Source: Planctomycetaceae bacterium (GTDB lineage Bacteria > Planctomycetota > Planctomycetia > Planctomycetales > Planctomycetaceae). Taken from it: DNA of 64,000 nt. The stretch spans positions 4,434,001-4,498,000 of the forward strand of contig CP051247.1 in the NCBI GenBank assembly GCA_017795105.1, in the 5' to 3' direction. Within the stretch, counting starts at the first letter, position 1; each line of letters opens with the position of its first letter. The notes beneath the pieces were generated by a model. The model searched no databases and was not told where the DNA came from. It saw only the letters and a program-made list of their open reading frames with translations. Shown piece by piece: positions 28,361 to 37,310 of the stretch. The position numbers and the translations under genes were made by a program.

Positions 28361-28392
28361 GGTCAATGCCCACGACCACGTGGGCATTGACC
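28361..28392. terminator. Perfect 14-base palindrome in a convergent gap (family B-like)
   Basis: GGTCAATGCCCACG, four bases, then CGTGGGCATTGACC. It sits 13 bases after the export-protein stop and before the HDOD gene stop. It has no T-tract, so it may be a repeat-derived hairpin rather than a classic intrinsic terminator. Confidence 0.5.
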
Positions 28393-28483
28393 GAGTTCTT
28401 TACCTGCGTCGCGCGTAGCCTGGGATAGGCGCAGCCGTATCCCAGCAATTGTGCGTTCTCGTTCTCCCCGGACTCTGCTCGCG

Positions 28484-29455
28484 TTATGCGGAGGCGACGT
28501 TCATCTTCAGAATGCCGTCGCAGATTTCGTGCTGACGTTCGATGGCGGAGCGGCAGCGACGGGCCAGCGGAAAATCGTTCTTAATCGGCAGTCCCGATTC
28601 GCGGTGCAGTTCGTCGACGCGATTGACGATCGCATCGAGATCGAAGGCCGGCCACTTCTGCTGTAGCAGGACGAGTTGCTCAAGTCCCGTGAAGTTCTGC
28701 CGCAGCTGATCGGGCAGCAGTGAGGCGATCGCGACCGCTGTCACCGAGGTTCGTCGCAGCCGGGCATCGACCAGCATGTGCAGTCCGCGATGATGCATCA
28801 GGACGCCGCAGACCAGTTCTTCGGGAAGATGCCAGCGGTTGGCCAGGCAGGCTCCCGCCAGGGCATGATCCCAGCCAAACTGGCGGCGTTCGTAATCGGT
28901 CAACAGTTGCGGCTGCGTATTTCGCGTTTCGACGTACTGCACGTAGTCGTCGAAATGGTCGTTGGTGATGACCGGAAGCAGAAAGTCCTGCAGCAGACCA
29001 CCGGCAAACGCCATGTCTTGATCGGCTCCGAGCAGCTTGGCGACTTCCTTGGAAAAAAGCGCTTTCTGCATGCAGGCATTCCAGAAGCAGCCCTGATGAA
29101 TCAGTTTGGACTGACGGGCACGGACCGCGGCCTGCATTCCGGTGGTCACCATGAAAATGGTTGCCTGCCGTTGCCCCAATAGTGCGAGAGCCTGTTGAAC
29201 GGAGCTGGCGCGATGTCGGAGTCCGACCGCCGAAGAGTTCACGTGCCGCAGCAGTTCGAGTGTCAGTCCCGAATCGGATTCGACAATGGCGGCCAGTTCC
29301 TTCAACGACGTGTCCGGCTGCTTTGATTTCTGCATGAACTCCGTCACGGCGACAGGCAGCGCAGGCAATTTCATCGTCGCGGGCAATTCGGCAAAGGCCA
29401 GGTCCGCCAACTCTTCCTCAACAATCGCTGTCCAAGAGATCTCAGTCGTCGCCAT
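28484..29455 (-). CDS. HDOD domain protein (second of a tandem pair)
   Basis: A 323-residue cytoplasmic protein starting at ATG 29455. The HDOD fold, an HD-like domain without the metal-binding His-Asp pair, is recognised from LPALPVAVTEFMQ, LAAIVESDSGLTLELLRHVN, SVQQALALLGQRQATIFMV and AFAGGLLQDFLLPVI, with HALAGACLANRWHLPEELV later. HDOD proteins act in signal-dependent regulation, chemotaxis and biofilm control. It is followed by no obvious output domain. It lies 45 bases downstream of its paralogue, so the two are probably co-transcribed. Confidence 0.88.
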   Translation of the reverse strand: MATTEISWTAIVEEELADLAFAELPATMKLPALPVAVTEFMQKSKQPDTSLKELAAIVESDSGLTLELLRHVNSSAVGLRHRASSVQQALALLGQRQATIFMVTTGMQAAVRARQSKLIHQGCFWNACMQKALFSKEVAKLLGADQDMAFAGGLLQDFLLPVITNDHFDDYVQYVETRNTQPQLLTDYERRQFGWDHALAGACLANRWHLPEELVCGVLMHHRGLHMLVDARLRRTSVTAVAIASLLPDQLRQNFTGLEQLVLLQQKWPAFDLDAIVNRVDELHRESGLPIKNDFPLARRCRSAIERQHEICDGILKMNVASA

Positions 29456-29500
29456 AGAAACTGTTCCGTACGTTCTTCGTTGTCTCTCTTCAGAAACCAA

Positions 29501-30424
29501 TCAGCAGGTCGATTTCGCTCGGGCCTGCATTCTTTCGAGTCGTTTCGCCAGAGTCATGTGATAGGTCTGATGCCCACCCATCTCGTAGAATCCCAGCGAG
29601 ATTCGCTCTGCGATCTGTCCGAGATCGAATTGAGGCCAATGATCCTGGAGCTCGATCAAAGAATTGAGTCCGCCCGGCGTCTGACTCAGAGCATCGGGAA
29701 GCAGCGACGAGATCGCCACCGCTGCGACGGTTGTCTGAGCGAAGTCTCGCTCGAGCAGAATGGAGACGCCGCGATGGTGGTGGTAGATCGCACAGACGAT
29801 CTCGTCGGGGAAGTTCCATCGCCAGGCAACGTGTGCCGTCGCCTTGGCATGATTCCAGCCGAATCGCTGCTGCTCGAAATCAACCAGCATCTTCCCTTTG
29901 CCGGACTGCCCATCGACAAAGGTGCCGTAGTCGTCCAGCAGTTCCGACGTCAGAGCCGGCAGCAGGAAGTCCTGCAGCATCGCCCCGGCGAATGCCATTT
30001 CCTTGTCCACGCGAAGCAGACCGGCCACCTCACGTGCGAGCAGAGCCCGCTCGAGGTTGGTCGACCAGAAGTGCGTGAGGTTGATCAGCTTGGAGTCGCA
30101 GCGGGACATCGCCCGTTTCGCACCAACGGTGAGAACGAACAACTGCACCTTCTTGAATCCGAGCAGACTGATCGCCTGTTTGACCGATGAAACCGTGCTT
30201 CGCAATCCATTGGCGCTGGAATTGACCAGTTGCAGGATATCAGCGGTCAGACCGGAGTCGGCCTCGAGAATCCGCGCTAACTGTCCCGACGTCACCTCGG
30301 GATCGTTCGAGCGTTTCGCAAATTCGGTGATTGCCGTCGGAAGCACCGGAAGTTTGAACTTCGGGGGCAGAGTCTGCCCATCGGCATTTCGCAGAATATC
30401 CTTACACGAATCCAGCCAGTTCAT
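29501..30424 (-). CDS. HDOD domain protein (first of a tandem pair)
   Basis: A 307-residue protein with the same plan as its neighbour: LPVLPTAITEFAKRSNDPEV, LARILEADSGLTADILQLVN, SVKQAISLLGFKKVQLFVL, EMAFAGAMLQDFLLPALTSE and HAKATAHVAWRWNFPDEIVC. The two proteins align along their whole length with many shared short blocks, so they arose by duplication. The function is presumably regulatory. The ATG at 30424 opens a natural N-terminus. Confidence 0.88.
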   Translation of the reverse strand: MNWLDSCKDILRNADGQTLPPKFKLPVLPTAITEFAKRSNDPEVTSGQLARILEADSGLTADILQLVNSSANGLRSTVSSVKQAISLLGFKKVQLFVLTVGAKRAMSRCDSKLINLTHFWSTNLERALLAREVAGLLRVDKEMAFAGAMLQDFLLPALTSELLDDYGTFVDGQSGKGKMLVDFEQQRFGWNHAKATAHVAWRWNFPDEIVCAIYHHHRGVSILLERDFAQTTVAAVAISSLLPDALSQTPGGLNSLIELQDHWPQFDLGQIAERISLGFYEMGGHQTYHMTLAKRLERMQARAKSTC

Positions 30425-30669
30425 TGTTCTGTCCTCGACCTCCAGTGAGTGACGTGTGTGATTACTTCAACAATTAACAGTAGGTTGAAAATCTGCCTCA
30501 GGTCAGGCAAATCGTGCGGGATATCCCTGAAGATCTCCCGGCTGTTCACGTGAACGCTGCTGAACTTTCGGCAAAGGCGTTGCTGTCCTCTTAATCGCAC
30601 CGGGGCAATGCAGGCGATGACCGCGACGGTGAGCCCGGGGAGCGAATCTCACCGCTGGCTGAATCTCAC

Positions 30670-30698
30670 TTGTCGCGTTTCCGCTGCTCCCCTAAGCT
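30670..30698 (+). promoter_or_regulatory. Candidate promoter upstream of sthA
   Basis: TTGTCG (30670-30675) and TAAGCT (30693-30698) are 17 bases apart, about 100 bases before the sthA start. The rest of the 380-base gap (30425-30804) shows no repeat or hairpin that I can support. Confidence 0.35.
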
Positions 30699-30804
30699 GA
30701 GTCCGCGCTGGCAATTGTGGCGGCAGTTCGGAGATCGGGCTCTGGAACGAGACCGAAGGACTGACTGCGCACGTGCAACGATCTACTTACCGAGGATGGA
30801 GTAC

Positions 30805-32196
30805 ATGTACGATTACGATGTCGTGGTCATCGGCACGGGACCCGGTGGCGAAGGGGCTGCGATGCAGGCCGCCAAGGAAGGTAAGAGCGTTGGCGTCATC
30901 GAGAAGTACGATCTCATCGGCGGGGGCTGTACGCACTGGGGCACGATTCCAAGCAAGGCGCTGCGGCATTCGATCTTCCGGATGACGGAGCTCAATTCGT
31001 CCGCATTCACCAAAGATCTGGGGCTGTCGGTCAAGCTGGGCTTCCCGGAGATGCGTCGCAGTGCCGAAACCGTCATTGCCAAGCAGGTCGATATGCGGCA
31101 GGGCTTTTACAGCCGCAATCGCGTGACGCTGCTGCACGGACATGCCAGCTTCATCGATGATCACACCATTGAAGTTTGCGAACAGAATGGCGGTTGCCAG
31201 CGGATCACGGCAGGCGGCTTCATGATCGCCACCGGCTCCCGCCCGTTCCGCCCCGAATCGGTCGACTTCGATCATCCCCGCGTGTACGACAGCGATACCG
31301 TGCTGACAATGAACTACACGCCGACGTCGATCACCATCTACGGGGCCGGCGTGATTGGCTGTGAATACGCCTCAATGTTCCGCAACCTCGGCTGCAAGGT
31401 GAATCTCGTCAACGGCCGTGACAAGCTGCTCGAGTTCCTCGACGACGAAATCATCGATGCTCTCAGCTATCATCTGCGAGACCGGGGTGTGCTCATTCGC
31501 CATCGCGAAAACTTCGAACGCGTCGAGCCGCGGGACGATGGTGTCATTCTTCATCTCCAGTCCGGCAAGATGCTGAAGACCGATTGCATGCTCTGGGCCG
31601 CCGGCCGGCAGGGCAACAGCAACGACATGGGACTGGAAAACATCGATATCGTCCCCAACAAGCGGGGACAGATCGAAATCAACGACGACTTCCAGACCAA
31701 ACACGACCACATCTACGCTGTCGGCGATGTCATCGGCCCGCCGTCGCTCGCCTCCGCGGCTTATGTCCAGGGACGCTACGCGGCCAGCCACTACATCAAC
31801 GGGCATGCCGATCGCGCGATGATTCAGGACATCCCCTCCGGGATCTATACCAGCCCTGAGATCAGCTCGATCGGGCAGACCGAACGCGAACTCACCGAGG
31901 CCCGCATTCCGTACGAAGTCGGTCACTCCATGTTCAAGAGTATCGCCCGCGCCCAGATCACCGGGCAAACCGTCGGCATGCTCAAGCTGTTGTTCCATCG
32001 GGAAACGCTCGAGATCCTCGGCATTCACTGCTTTGGGGCCAACGCGAGCGAAATCATTCACATTGGCCAGGCGATCATGTCCCAGCAGGGATCGGCCAAC
32101 AGCCTCAAGTATTTCATGAATACGACGTTCAACTACCCGACAATGGCCGAAGCATATCGCGTGGCCGCGTTGAACGGCTACAACCGACTCTTCTAG
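30805..32196 (+). CDS. sthA: Soluble pyridine nucleotide transhydrogenase
   Basis: This FAD enzyme moves hydride between NADPH and NAD+. The 463-residue protein begins MYDYDVVVIGTGPGGEGAAM (FAD Rossmann motif) and then has GGGCTHWGTIPSKALRH, the signature in which SthA keeps one Cys but has lost the second redox Cys of lipoamide dehydrogenase. The NAD(P) domain shows TIYGAGVIGCEYASMFRNLG and the FAD tail motif IYAVGDVIGPP. Start ATG 30805 has GAGG nine bases upstream; an open frame from 30670 and an ATG at 30796 are less likely. Length equals that of known SthA. Confidence 0.92.
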   Translation: MYDYDVVVIGTGPGGEGAAMQAAKEGKSVGVIEKYDLIGGGCTHWGTIPSKALRHSIFRMTELNSSAFTKDLGLSVKLGFPEMRRSAETVIAKQVDMRQGFYSRNRVTLLHGHASFIDDHTIEVCEQNGGCQRITAGGFMIATGSRPFRPESVDFDHPRVYDSDTVLTMNYTPTSITIYGAGVIGCEYASMFRNLGCKVNLVNGRDKLLEFLDDEIIDALSYHLRDRGVLIRHRENFERVEPRDDGVILHLQSGKMLKTDCMLWAAGRQGNSNDMGLENIDIVPNKRGQIEINDDFQTKHDHIYAVGDVIGPPSLASAAYVQGRYAASHYINGHADRAMIQDIPSGIYTSPEISSIGQTERELTEARIPYEVGHSMFKSIARAQITGQTVGMLKLLFHRETLEILGIHCFGANASEIIHIGQAIMSQQGSANSLKYFMNTTFNYPTMAEAYRVAALNGYNRLF

Positions 32197-32234
32197 AAAC
32201 GGGGCTTGTCGGCGGCCCGTTTCCACCATAAAAC

Positions 32235-32255
32235 GAGGGGAGAGGCGATGCTCTC
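32235..32255 (+). terminator. Weak hairpin after sthA
   Basis: GGGGAGAG-GCGATG-CTCTCCTC can pair over seven to eight bases. There is no T-tract, and it lies only about 40 bases before the next gene, so it may or may not end transcription. Confidence 0.3.
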
Positions 32256-32290
32256 CTCCTCACCGATTCTGCGTCTTTTCTGGAAGTCCC

Positions 32291-32740
32291 ATGCCGATTT
32301 TTGCGAACGATCTCGTCGTCCCTGCACCGGTCAACGACGTGTTCGAATTCTTCATTCGTCCGGCCAATCTGCTCAAAATCAGCCCGCCGCAGATGGGGCT
32401 GAAGTTCATCGACGTGCCTCCGGAATTCGAGAACGGAGTCACATTCGAATTCGCTGTGCAGACCTTTGGCATCGTGCAGAAGGTGACTCACCAGATCACG
32501 ATGTTCAACCGCCCGGACATGTTCGTCGAAGAGCTCGTCAAAGGCCCGGTCCCGAAGTGGATTCATACGCACCAGTTCGTGCCGGTCTCCGAAACAGAAA
32601 CGAAACTGGTCGATCGAATCGAGTTCGAGCCCCCCGGCGGCATCGTCGGGATGATGCTCACCGAAGACCGCATCCACGACCACCTCGACGAAGCCTTCTT
32701 CCACCGCTCCCGGCAAATTACCCGCGAGTTCGCCAGGTAG
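32291..32740 (+). CDS. SRPBCC (START/Bet v 1-like) domain protein
   Basis: A 149-residue cytoplasmic protein, FANDLVVPAPVNDVFEFFIR, then LLKISPPQMGLKFIDVPPEF, RPDMFVEELVKGPVPKWIHTHQF and TKLVDRIEFEPPGGIVGMML. This is the SRPBCC pattern of a beta-sheet cup holding a hydrophobic ligand, in the subgroup related to SRPBCC proteins found beside cell-division inhibitor SulA-like epimerases. Ligand unknown. It is 94 bases after sthA and on the same strand. The last codon and stop merge with a repeat starting at 32737. Confidence 0.8.
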   Translation: MPIFANDLVVPAPVNDVFEFFIRPANLLKISPPQMGLKFIDVPPEFENGVTFEFAVQTFGIVQKVTHQITMFNRPDMFVEELVKGPVPKWIHTHQFVPVSETETKLVDRIEFEPPGGIVGMMLTEDRIHDHLDEAFFHRSRQITREFAR

Positions 32741-32880
32741 GGTCCGCTCCGCGGACGCGTATTGCGTGTTCCGCGAAGAGGCAACGCGCTTTTGCTTCAT
32801 TAACGGTAACTCGCAAGCCAAGTAGGGGCCGCTGTGCGGACGCGTATTGTGCGTTTCCCGAAGTGAAGACGCCCTGTGCT
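32737..32880. repeat. Two imperfect direct repeats of about 60 bases, 85 bases apart
   Basis: Copy 1 begins at 32737 (GTAGGGTCCGCTCCGCGGAC, GCGTATTGCGTGTTCC, CGAAGAGG). Copy 2 begins at 32822 (GTAGGGGCCGCTGTGCGGAC, GCGTATTGTGCGTTTC, CCGAAGTG). Each contains a GTCCGC/GCGGAC-type palindrome and continues to a ...GCTT end. A more degenerate trace is near 32957 (GGGTCCATTCCGCGTCCGCA). The first copy includes the stop codon of the SRPBCC gene. This is a third repeat type in the window. Confidence 0.7.
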
Positions 32881-33004
32881 TCTTGGCACGCGATCCCGCC
32901 CACGTGATTCCGCTGAATGCCCGGGAGAAGGCACCGAGAGAATCCAACCGCAAGCCGGGTCCATTCCGCGTCCGCACGGCGACCCTGCGGGAGTGGACTC
33001 TCTG

Positions 33005-34393
33005 TTAGAAGTGGATGGCGCGTTTGTCGACGGCGAGGGCGGCTTCTTTGACCGCTTCGGCAAGAGTCGGGTGAGCGTGGCAGCAGCGGGCGAGATCTTC
33101 GCTGCTCGCGTGGAACTCGATCGCCACGGCGACTTCAGCAATCAGATCCCCAGCGTGTGGGCCGATGATGTGAGCGCCCAGGATGCGATCGGTTTTCTTA
33201 TCGGCGAGGATCTTGACCATCCCCTCGGCGTGACCGATGGCACGGGCCCGGCCGTTGGCGGCGAACGGGAAGGAGCCGGATCGGTATTCAATCTTCTTCT
33301 CAGTCAGCTGTTCTTCGGTCATACCAACCGAAGCAACCTCCGGAGTTGTGTAAACGATGGCCGGAATGGCGTTGTAGTTCACATGGCCGTAGCCGGTCAC
33401 TATCCGTTCAACGCACGCAATACCTTCCTCTTCGGCTTTGTGGGCCAGCATCGCCCCGCCGATGACATCGCCAATGGCAAAGACGCCCGGCGTCGAGGTT
33501 TCGTAGTGCTCATTGACCTGGATGAAGCCGCGTTTGTCGGTCTGAATGCCGACTTCTTCGAGACCAAGGTTCTCGGTATTCGGCTTGCGGCCGACCGAAA
33601 CGAGCACGCGATCGCAACGAATGTCGTCTGCTCCGTCCACGTGAACATCGCAATTCTTGCGGTTCACGGTCACGCCGGTGACTTTGGTCCCGAGCTGGAA
33701 CTTGAGACCCTGACCTTTGTAGATCTTCAGAGCCTGTTTGGCGAGTTCGCCATCCATGCCTGGCAGGATGCGATCCAGGTATTCGAGCACGGTGACGTCG
33801 GAACCGAGCCGTCGCCAGACAGTCCCCATTTCCAGGCCGATGGCCCCGCCGCCGATAACGACCAGCTTCTCGGGAACCTTTTCGAATTCCAGAGCTTCGG
33901 TACTTGTGACAACGCGATCGCCATCCAGAACAACGCCCGGCAGTGTGGCCGGCATGCTGCCAGTCGCGATCAGATATTTCTTCGCAGCCAGTTCCTCCGT
34001 GCCACTGCTGGAGCGAACGACGAGCTTGTCCGGGCTCTGGAAGGTGGCGTGCCCCTGAAAGCGGGTCACTTTGTTTTTCTTGAACAGCCCGTCGATTCCG
34101 CGCGTCAGCGTGGTGACGGTCTCGTTCTTTTGCCCGAGCATCTTCTGCAGGTCGAGGTCGAGCTTGCCGACGTTAATCCCCCGGCTGCTGAAATGGCTTT
34201 TCGCTTCTTCGTAGAGCTCGCTCGATTCGAGCAGGGCCTTACTCGGAATGCAGCCGACGCGAAGACACGTTCCGCCGAGGGCTTTCTCTTTCTCGATGCA
34301 GGCGACGTTCAACCCGAGTTGAGCTGCACGAATGGCCGCGACATATCCGCCGGGGCCGGCCCCGATGACGATCAGATCGAAGGTGGTACTCAT
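33005..34393 (-). CDS. lpdA: Dihydrolipoyl dehydrogenase (E3)
   Basis: E3 re-oxidises the lipoamide of 2-oxoacid dehydrogenase complexes with NAD+. The 462-residue protein shows DLIVIGAGPGGYVAAIRAAQ, the redox-active GGTCLRVGCIPSKALL disulfide motif, VVIGGGAIGLEMGTVWRRLG for NAD, VFAIGDVIGG for FAD, and the C-terminal HAHPTLAEAVKEAAL with the catalytic His-Glu pair. The start is ATG 34393; a TTG two codons upstream is unlikely. It lies 46 bases after sucB on the same strand and is surely co-transcribed with it. Confidence 0.96.
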   Translation of the reverse strand: MSTTFDLIVIGAGPGGYVAAIRAAQLGLNVACIEKEKALGGTCLRVGCIPSKALLESSELYEEAKSHFSSRGINVGKLDLDLQKMLGQKNETVTTLTRGIDGLFKKNKVTRFQGHATFQSPDKLVVRSSSGTEELAAKKYLIATGSMPATLPGVVLDGDRVVTSTEALEFEKVPEKLVVIGGGAIGLEMGTVWRRLGSDVTVLEYLDRILPGMDGELAKQALKIYKGQGLKFQLGTKVTGVTVNRKNCDVHVDGADDIRCDRVLVSVGRKPNTENLGLEEVGIQTDKRGFIQVNEHYETSTPGVFAIGDVIGGAMLAHKAEEEGIACVERIVTGYGHVNYNAIPAIVYTTPEVASVGMTEEQLTEKKIEYRSGSFPFAANGRARAIGHAEGMVKILADKKTDRILGAHIIGPHAGDLIAEVAVAIEFHASSEDLARCCHAHPTLAEAVKEAALAVDKRAIHF

Positions 34394-34439
34394 AATCAAC
34401 AGGCGTCGCAGCGGAGGTGAGAGTTACAGCCGACGGAGG

Positions 34440-35663
<1,224 letters not shown>

Positions 35664-35773
35664 GGAATGCTCCGAGTCGCTTTCAGTGGATGTCGCGACA
35701 TTGATAGTGGACTGCACTCGCTGCAATTCCTTCTCATCCCAGCGCAGTGCTCAAGCTTATGCCTGATCCTGTG

Positions 35774-35801
35774 AGAATAAGGGCCCCAATAGTTCCGTCA
35801 A
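35774..35801 (-). promoter_or_regulatory. Probable promoter of the sucB-lpdA operon
   Basis: On the minus strand, TTGACG (35801-35796) and TATTCT (35779-35774) are separated by 16 bases, about 110 bases upstream of the sucB start. Confidence 0.5.
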
Positions 35802-35922
35802 CTAAGGGGAAAGTCAAAAATCGAAAAGGCCCTGAAATTCCGCAAGACGTGCGTGCAGGTCTCTCTGTCTTACGCTCCAATTCGCGTGTCGTGCAAAAAG
35901 ATGTGGCGACCTGCCTTCGTTT

Positions 35923-37308
35923 TCATCGTCCGTGAACCGTGGCGAGATCGAGAATAAGGTCCTCCGTCATCTGCCGGCGACGAACTTCATCCGGCATGCG
36001 AAGAATAGCCGCCGGATGCCATGTCGCGACCGTGCGGTCGCACCATTCCGATTTCACGATCTGTCCCCGTTGCCGCGTAATCCGAAAATCCCGCCCCAGC
36101 AGAGCCTGGGCAGCGGTCGCTCCCAGCAGAACGAGAGCAGACGGCTTCAGGATCTCCAGTTCCGCCTCCAGCCAGGGACGACACGCGCTGATCTCCCGCG
36201 CATTCGGCTTCTGATGCAGTCGCCGCTTCCCTTTTTCCGTGAACTTGAAGTGCTTGACGACATTCGTGATGTAAACCGTCGTGCGATCGATCTTCGCATT
36301 CTCGAGAGCCTCATCGAGCAATTGTCCGGCCGGTCCTACGAACGGTTCCCCTTCGATGTCTTCGCGATCGCCGGGCTGCTCTCCAACGAGAACGATCCCT
36401 GCGTTTGTCGCTCCCGTGCCGAAAACGGTCTGCGTCGCATGTTCATGCAGATGACAGGCCCGGCAGGCGGACGCTGCAGCGGCTACGTTCTCCCACGTCA
36501 TCTCGTCCGGGAAGAAACTCGCAGCCGTGGTGTCGAAGCCCTCTCGCGAATTCATCATCTGCGTCACCCGCTGGCCCGCCTGTTCGAGCATTTCAGGGAT
36601 GAGTGCCGTCTCCGGCATCGTCGGCCAGTGGCGGACCGGCATCTCCTTTTTCATCGCTTTGATTTTGATCCGAGCCGGATTGAATGTGGAAACGTAATAC
36701 GTCTTCCACAGATCTTCGAGCACATCTCCCTCCGGAGCTTCGGACGCGGGAACGCCCGGGCCGAATTTCAGATCCTGCTGATCCCAGGTTACGGATTCCT
36801 CGGGGGTGAGAATCGTCCAGTTCATCGTCGGGAACCGGCGGGCAAAGAACGGGGCTGCAAGCCGAACAATGCGATGATCTGGCCGATGCCACGCAATGAA
36901 CTGCTCCCCCTCGTCGACAACAACCTTCCGAAATCGGACGAAGGCTTTCATCTTGTGCACATCGCGCGTCACCGCTTTGTGCATTCGCTGAAACCGGGTG
37001 ATGTCGTCGTCCGCGGAGTCTTTCAGCAGATGCCGCTCGCCGTGAGTCAGCCGCCAGAGAATCCGGTACAGCAGTTCCCAGCGTCCCTGATCCTGATGGC
37101 AGGCGACCACGCGTGCGCGTTCAATGAACTCCGGCGGCACCGAGAAGTTCTTTGTTCCGCTCGTCTGCGTTGAAGACGGGCTCTGTGCCGAGAACAGCGA
37201 CTGAGATGAGGCCGTCCACGAAACATCCTCGGCCGGCACGCCGGTGGCGATCAGTTCTCGCGCAGCGACTCGCCATTCTTCAAACGTTTCGACAGCATGC
37301 AGCGGCAC
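35923..37308 (-). CDS. DUF4130/TIGR03915 domain fused to a UdgX-type uracil-DNA glycosylase
   Basis: A 461-residue two-part DNA repair protein. Residues about 1-245 match the putative DNA metabolism domain TIGR03915 (DUF4130): LLYRILWRLTHGERHLLKDS, HKAVTRDVHKMKAFVRFRKV, FIAWHRPDHRIVRLAAPFFA. Residues about 275-461 are a family 4-like UDG of the UdgX subtype: CRACHLHEHATQTVFG (Fe-S cysteines), GEQPGDREDIEGEPFVGPAG, NVVKHFKF, then KGKRRLHQKPN (His365 in the UdgX-specific loop, the residue that in UdgX becomes covalently bound to the abasic sugar) and ATWHPAAILR. It is two bases upstream of the radical SAM partner's end and is part of one operon. Confidence 0.92.
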   Translation of the reverse strand: MPLHAVETFEEWRVAARELIATGVPAEDVSWTASSQSLFSAQSPSSTQTSGTKNFSVPPEFIERARVVACHQDQGRWELLYRILWRLTHGERHLLKDSADDDITRFQRMHKAVTRDVHKMKAFVRFRKVVVDEGEQFIAWHRPDHRIVRLAAPFFARRFPTMNWTILTPEESVTWDQQDLKFGPGVPASEAPEGDVLEDLWKTYYVSTFNPARIKIKAMKKEMPVRHWPTMPETALIPEMLEQAGQRVTQMMNSREGFDTTAASFFPDEMTWENVAAAASACRACHLHEHATQTVFGTGATNAGIVLVGEQPGDREDIEGEPFVGPAGQLLDEALENAKIDRTTVYITNVVKHFKFTEKGKRRLHQKPNAREISACRPWLEAELEILKPSALVLLGATAAQALLGRDFRITRQRGQIVKSEWCDRTVATWHPAAILRMPDEVRRRQMTEDLILDLATVHGR

Positions 37309-37310
37309 GA

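Noticed and set aside
30670..30804. An N-terminal extension of SthA to 508 residues
   Set aside because: MYDYDVVVIG matches the family N-terminus and has a Shine-Dalgarno; the extension is Arg-rich and non-homologous.
32876..34420. A 514-codon open frame antisense to lpdA, longer than lpdA itself
   Set aside because: lpdA on the minus strand has every catalytic motif; the antisense translation has no recognisable domain and is a by-product of GC-rich codon use.
35932..37173. A 413-codon antisense frame over the DUF4130-UdgX gene
   Set aside because: The minus-strand protein has complete UDG motifs and partners with the radical SAM gene.
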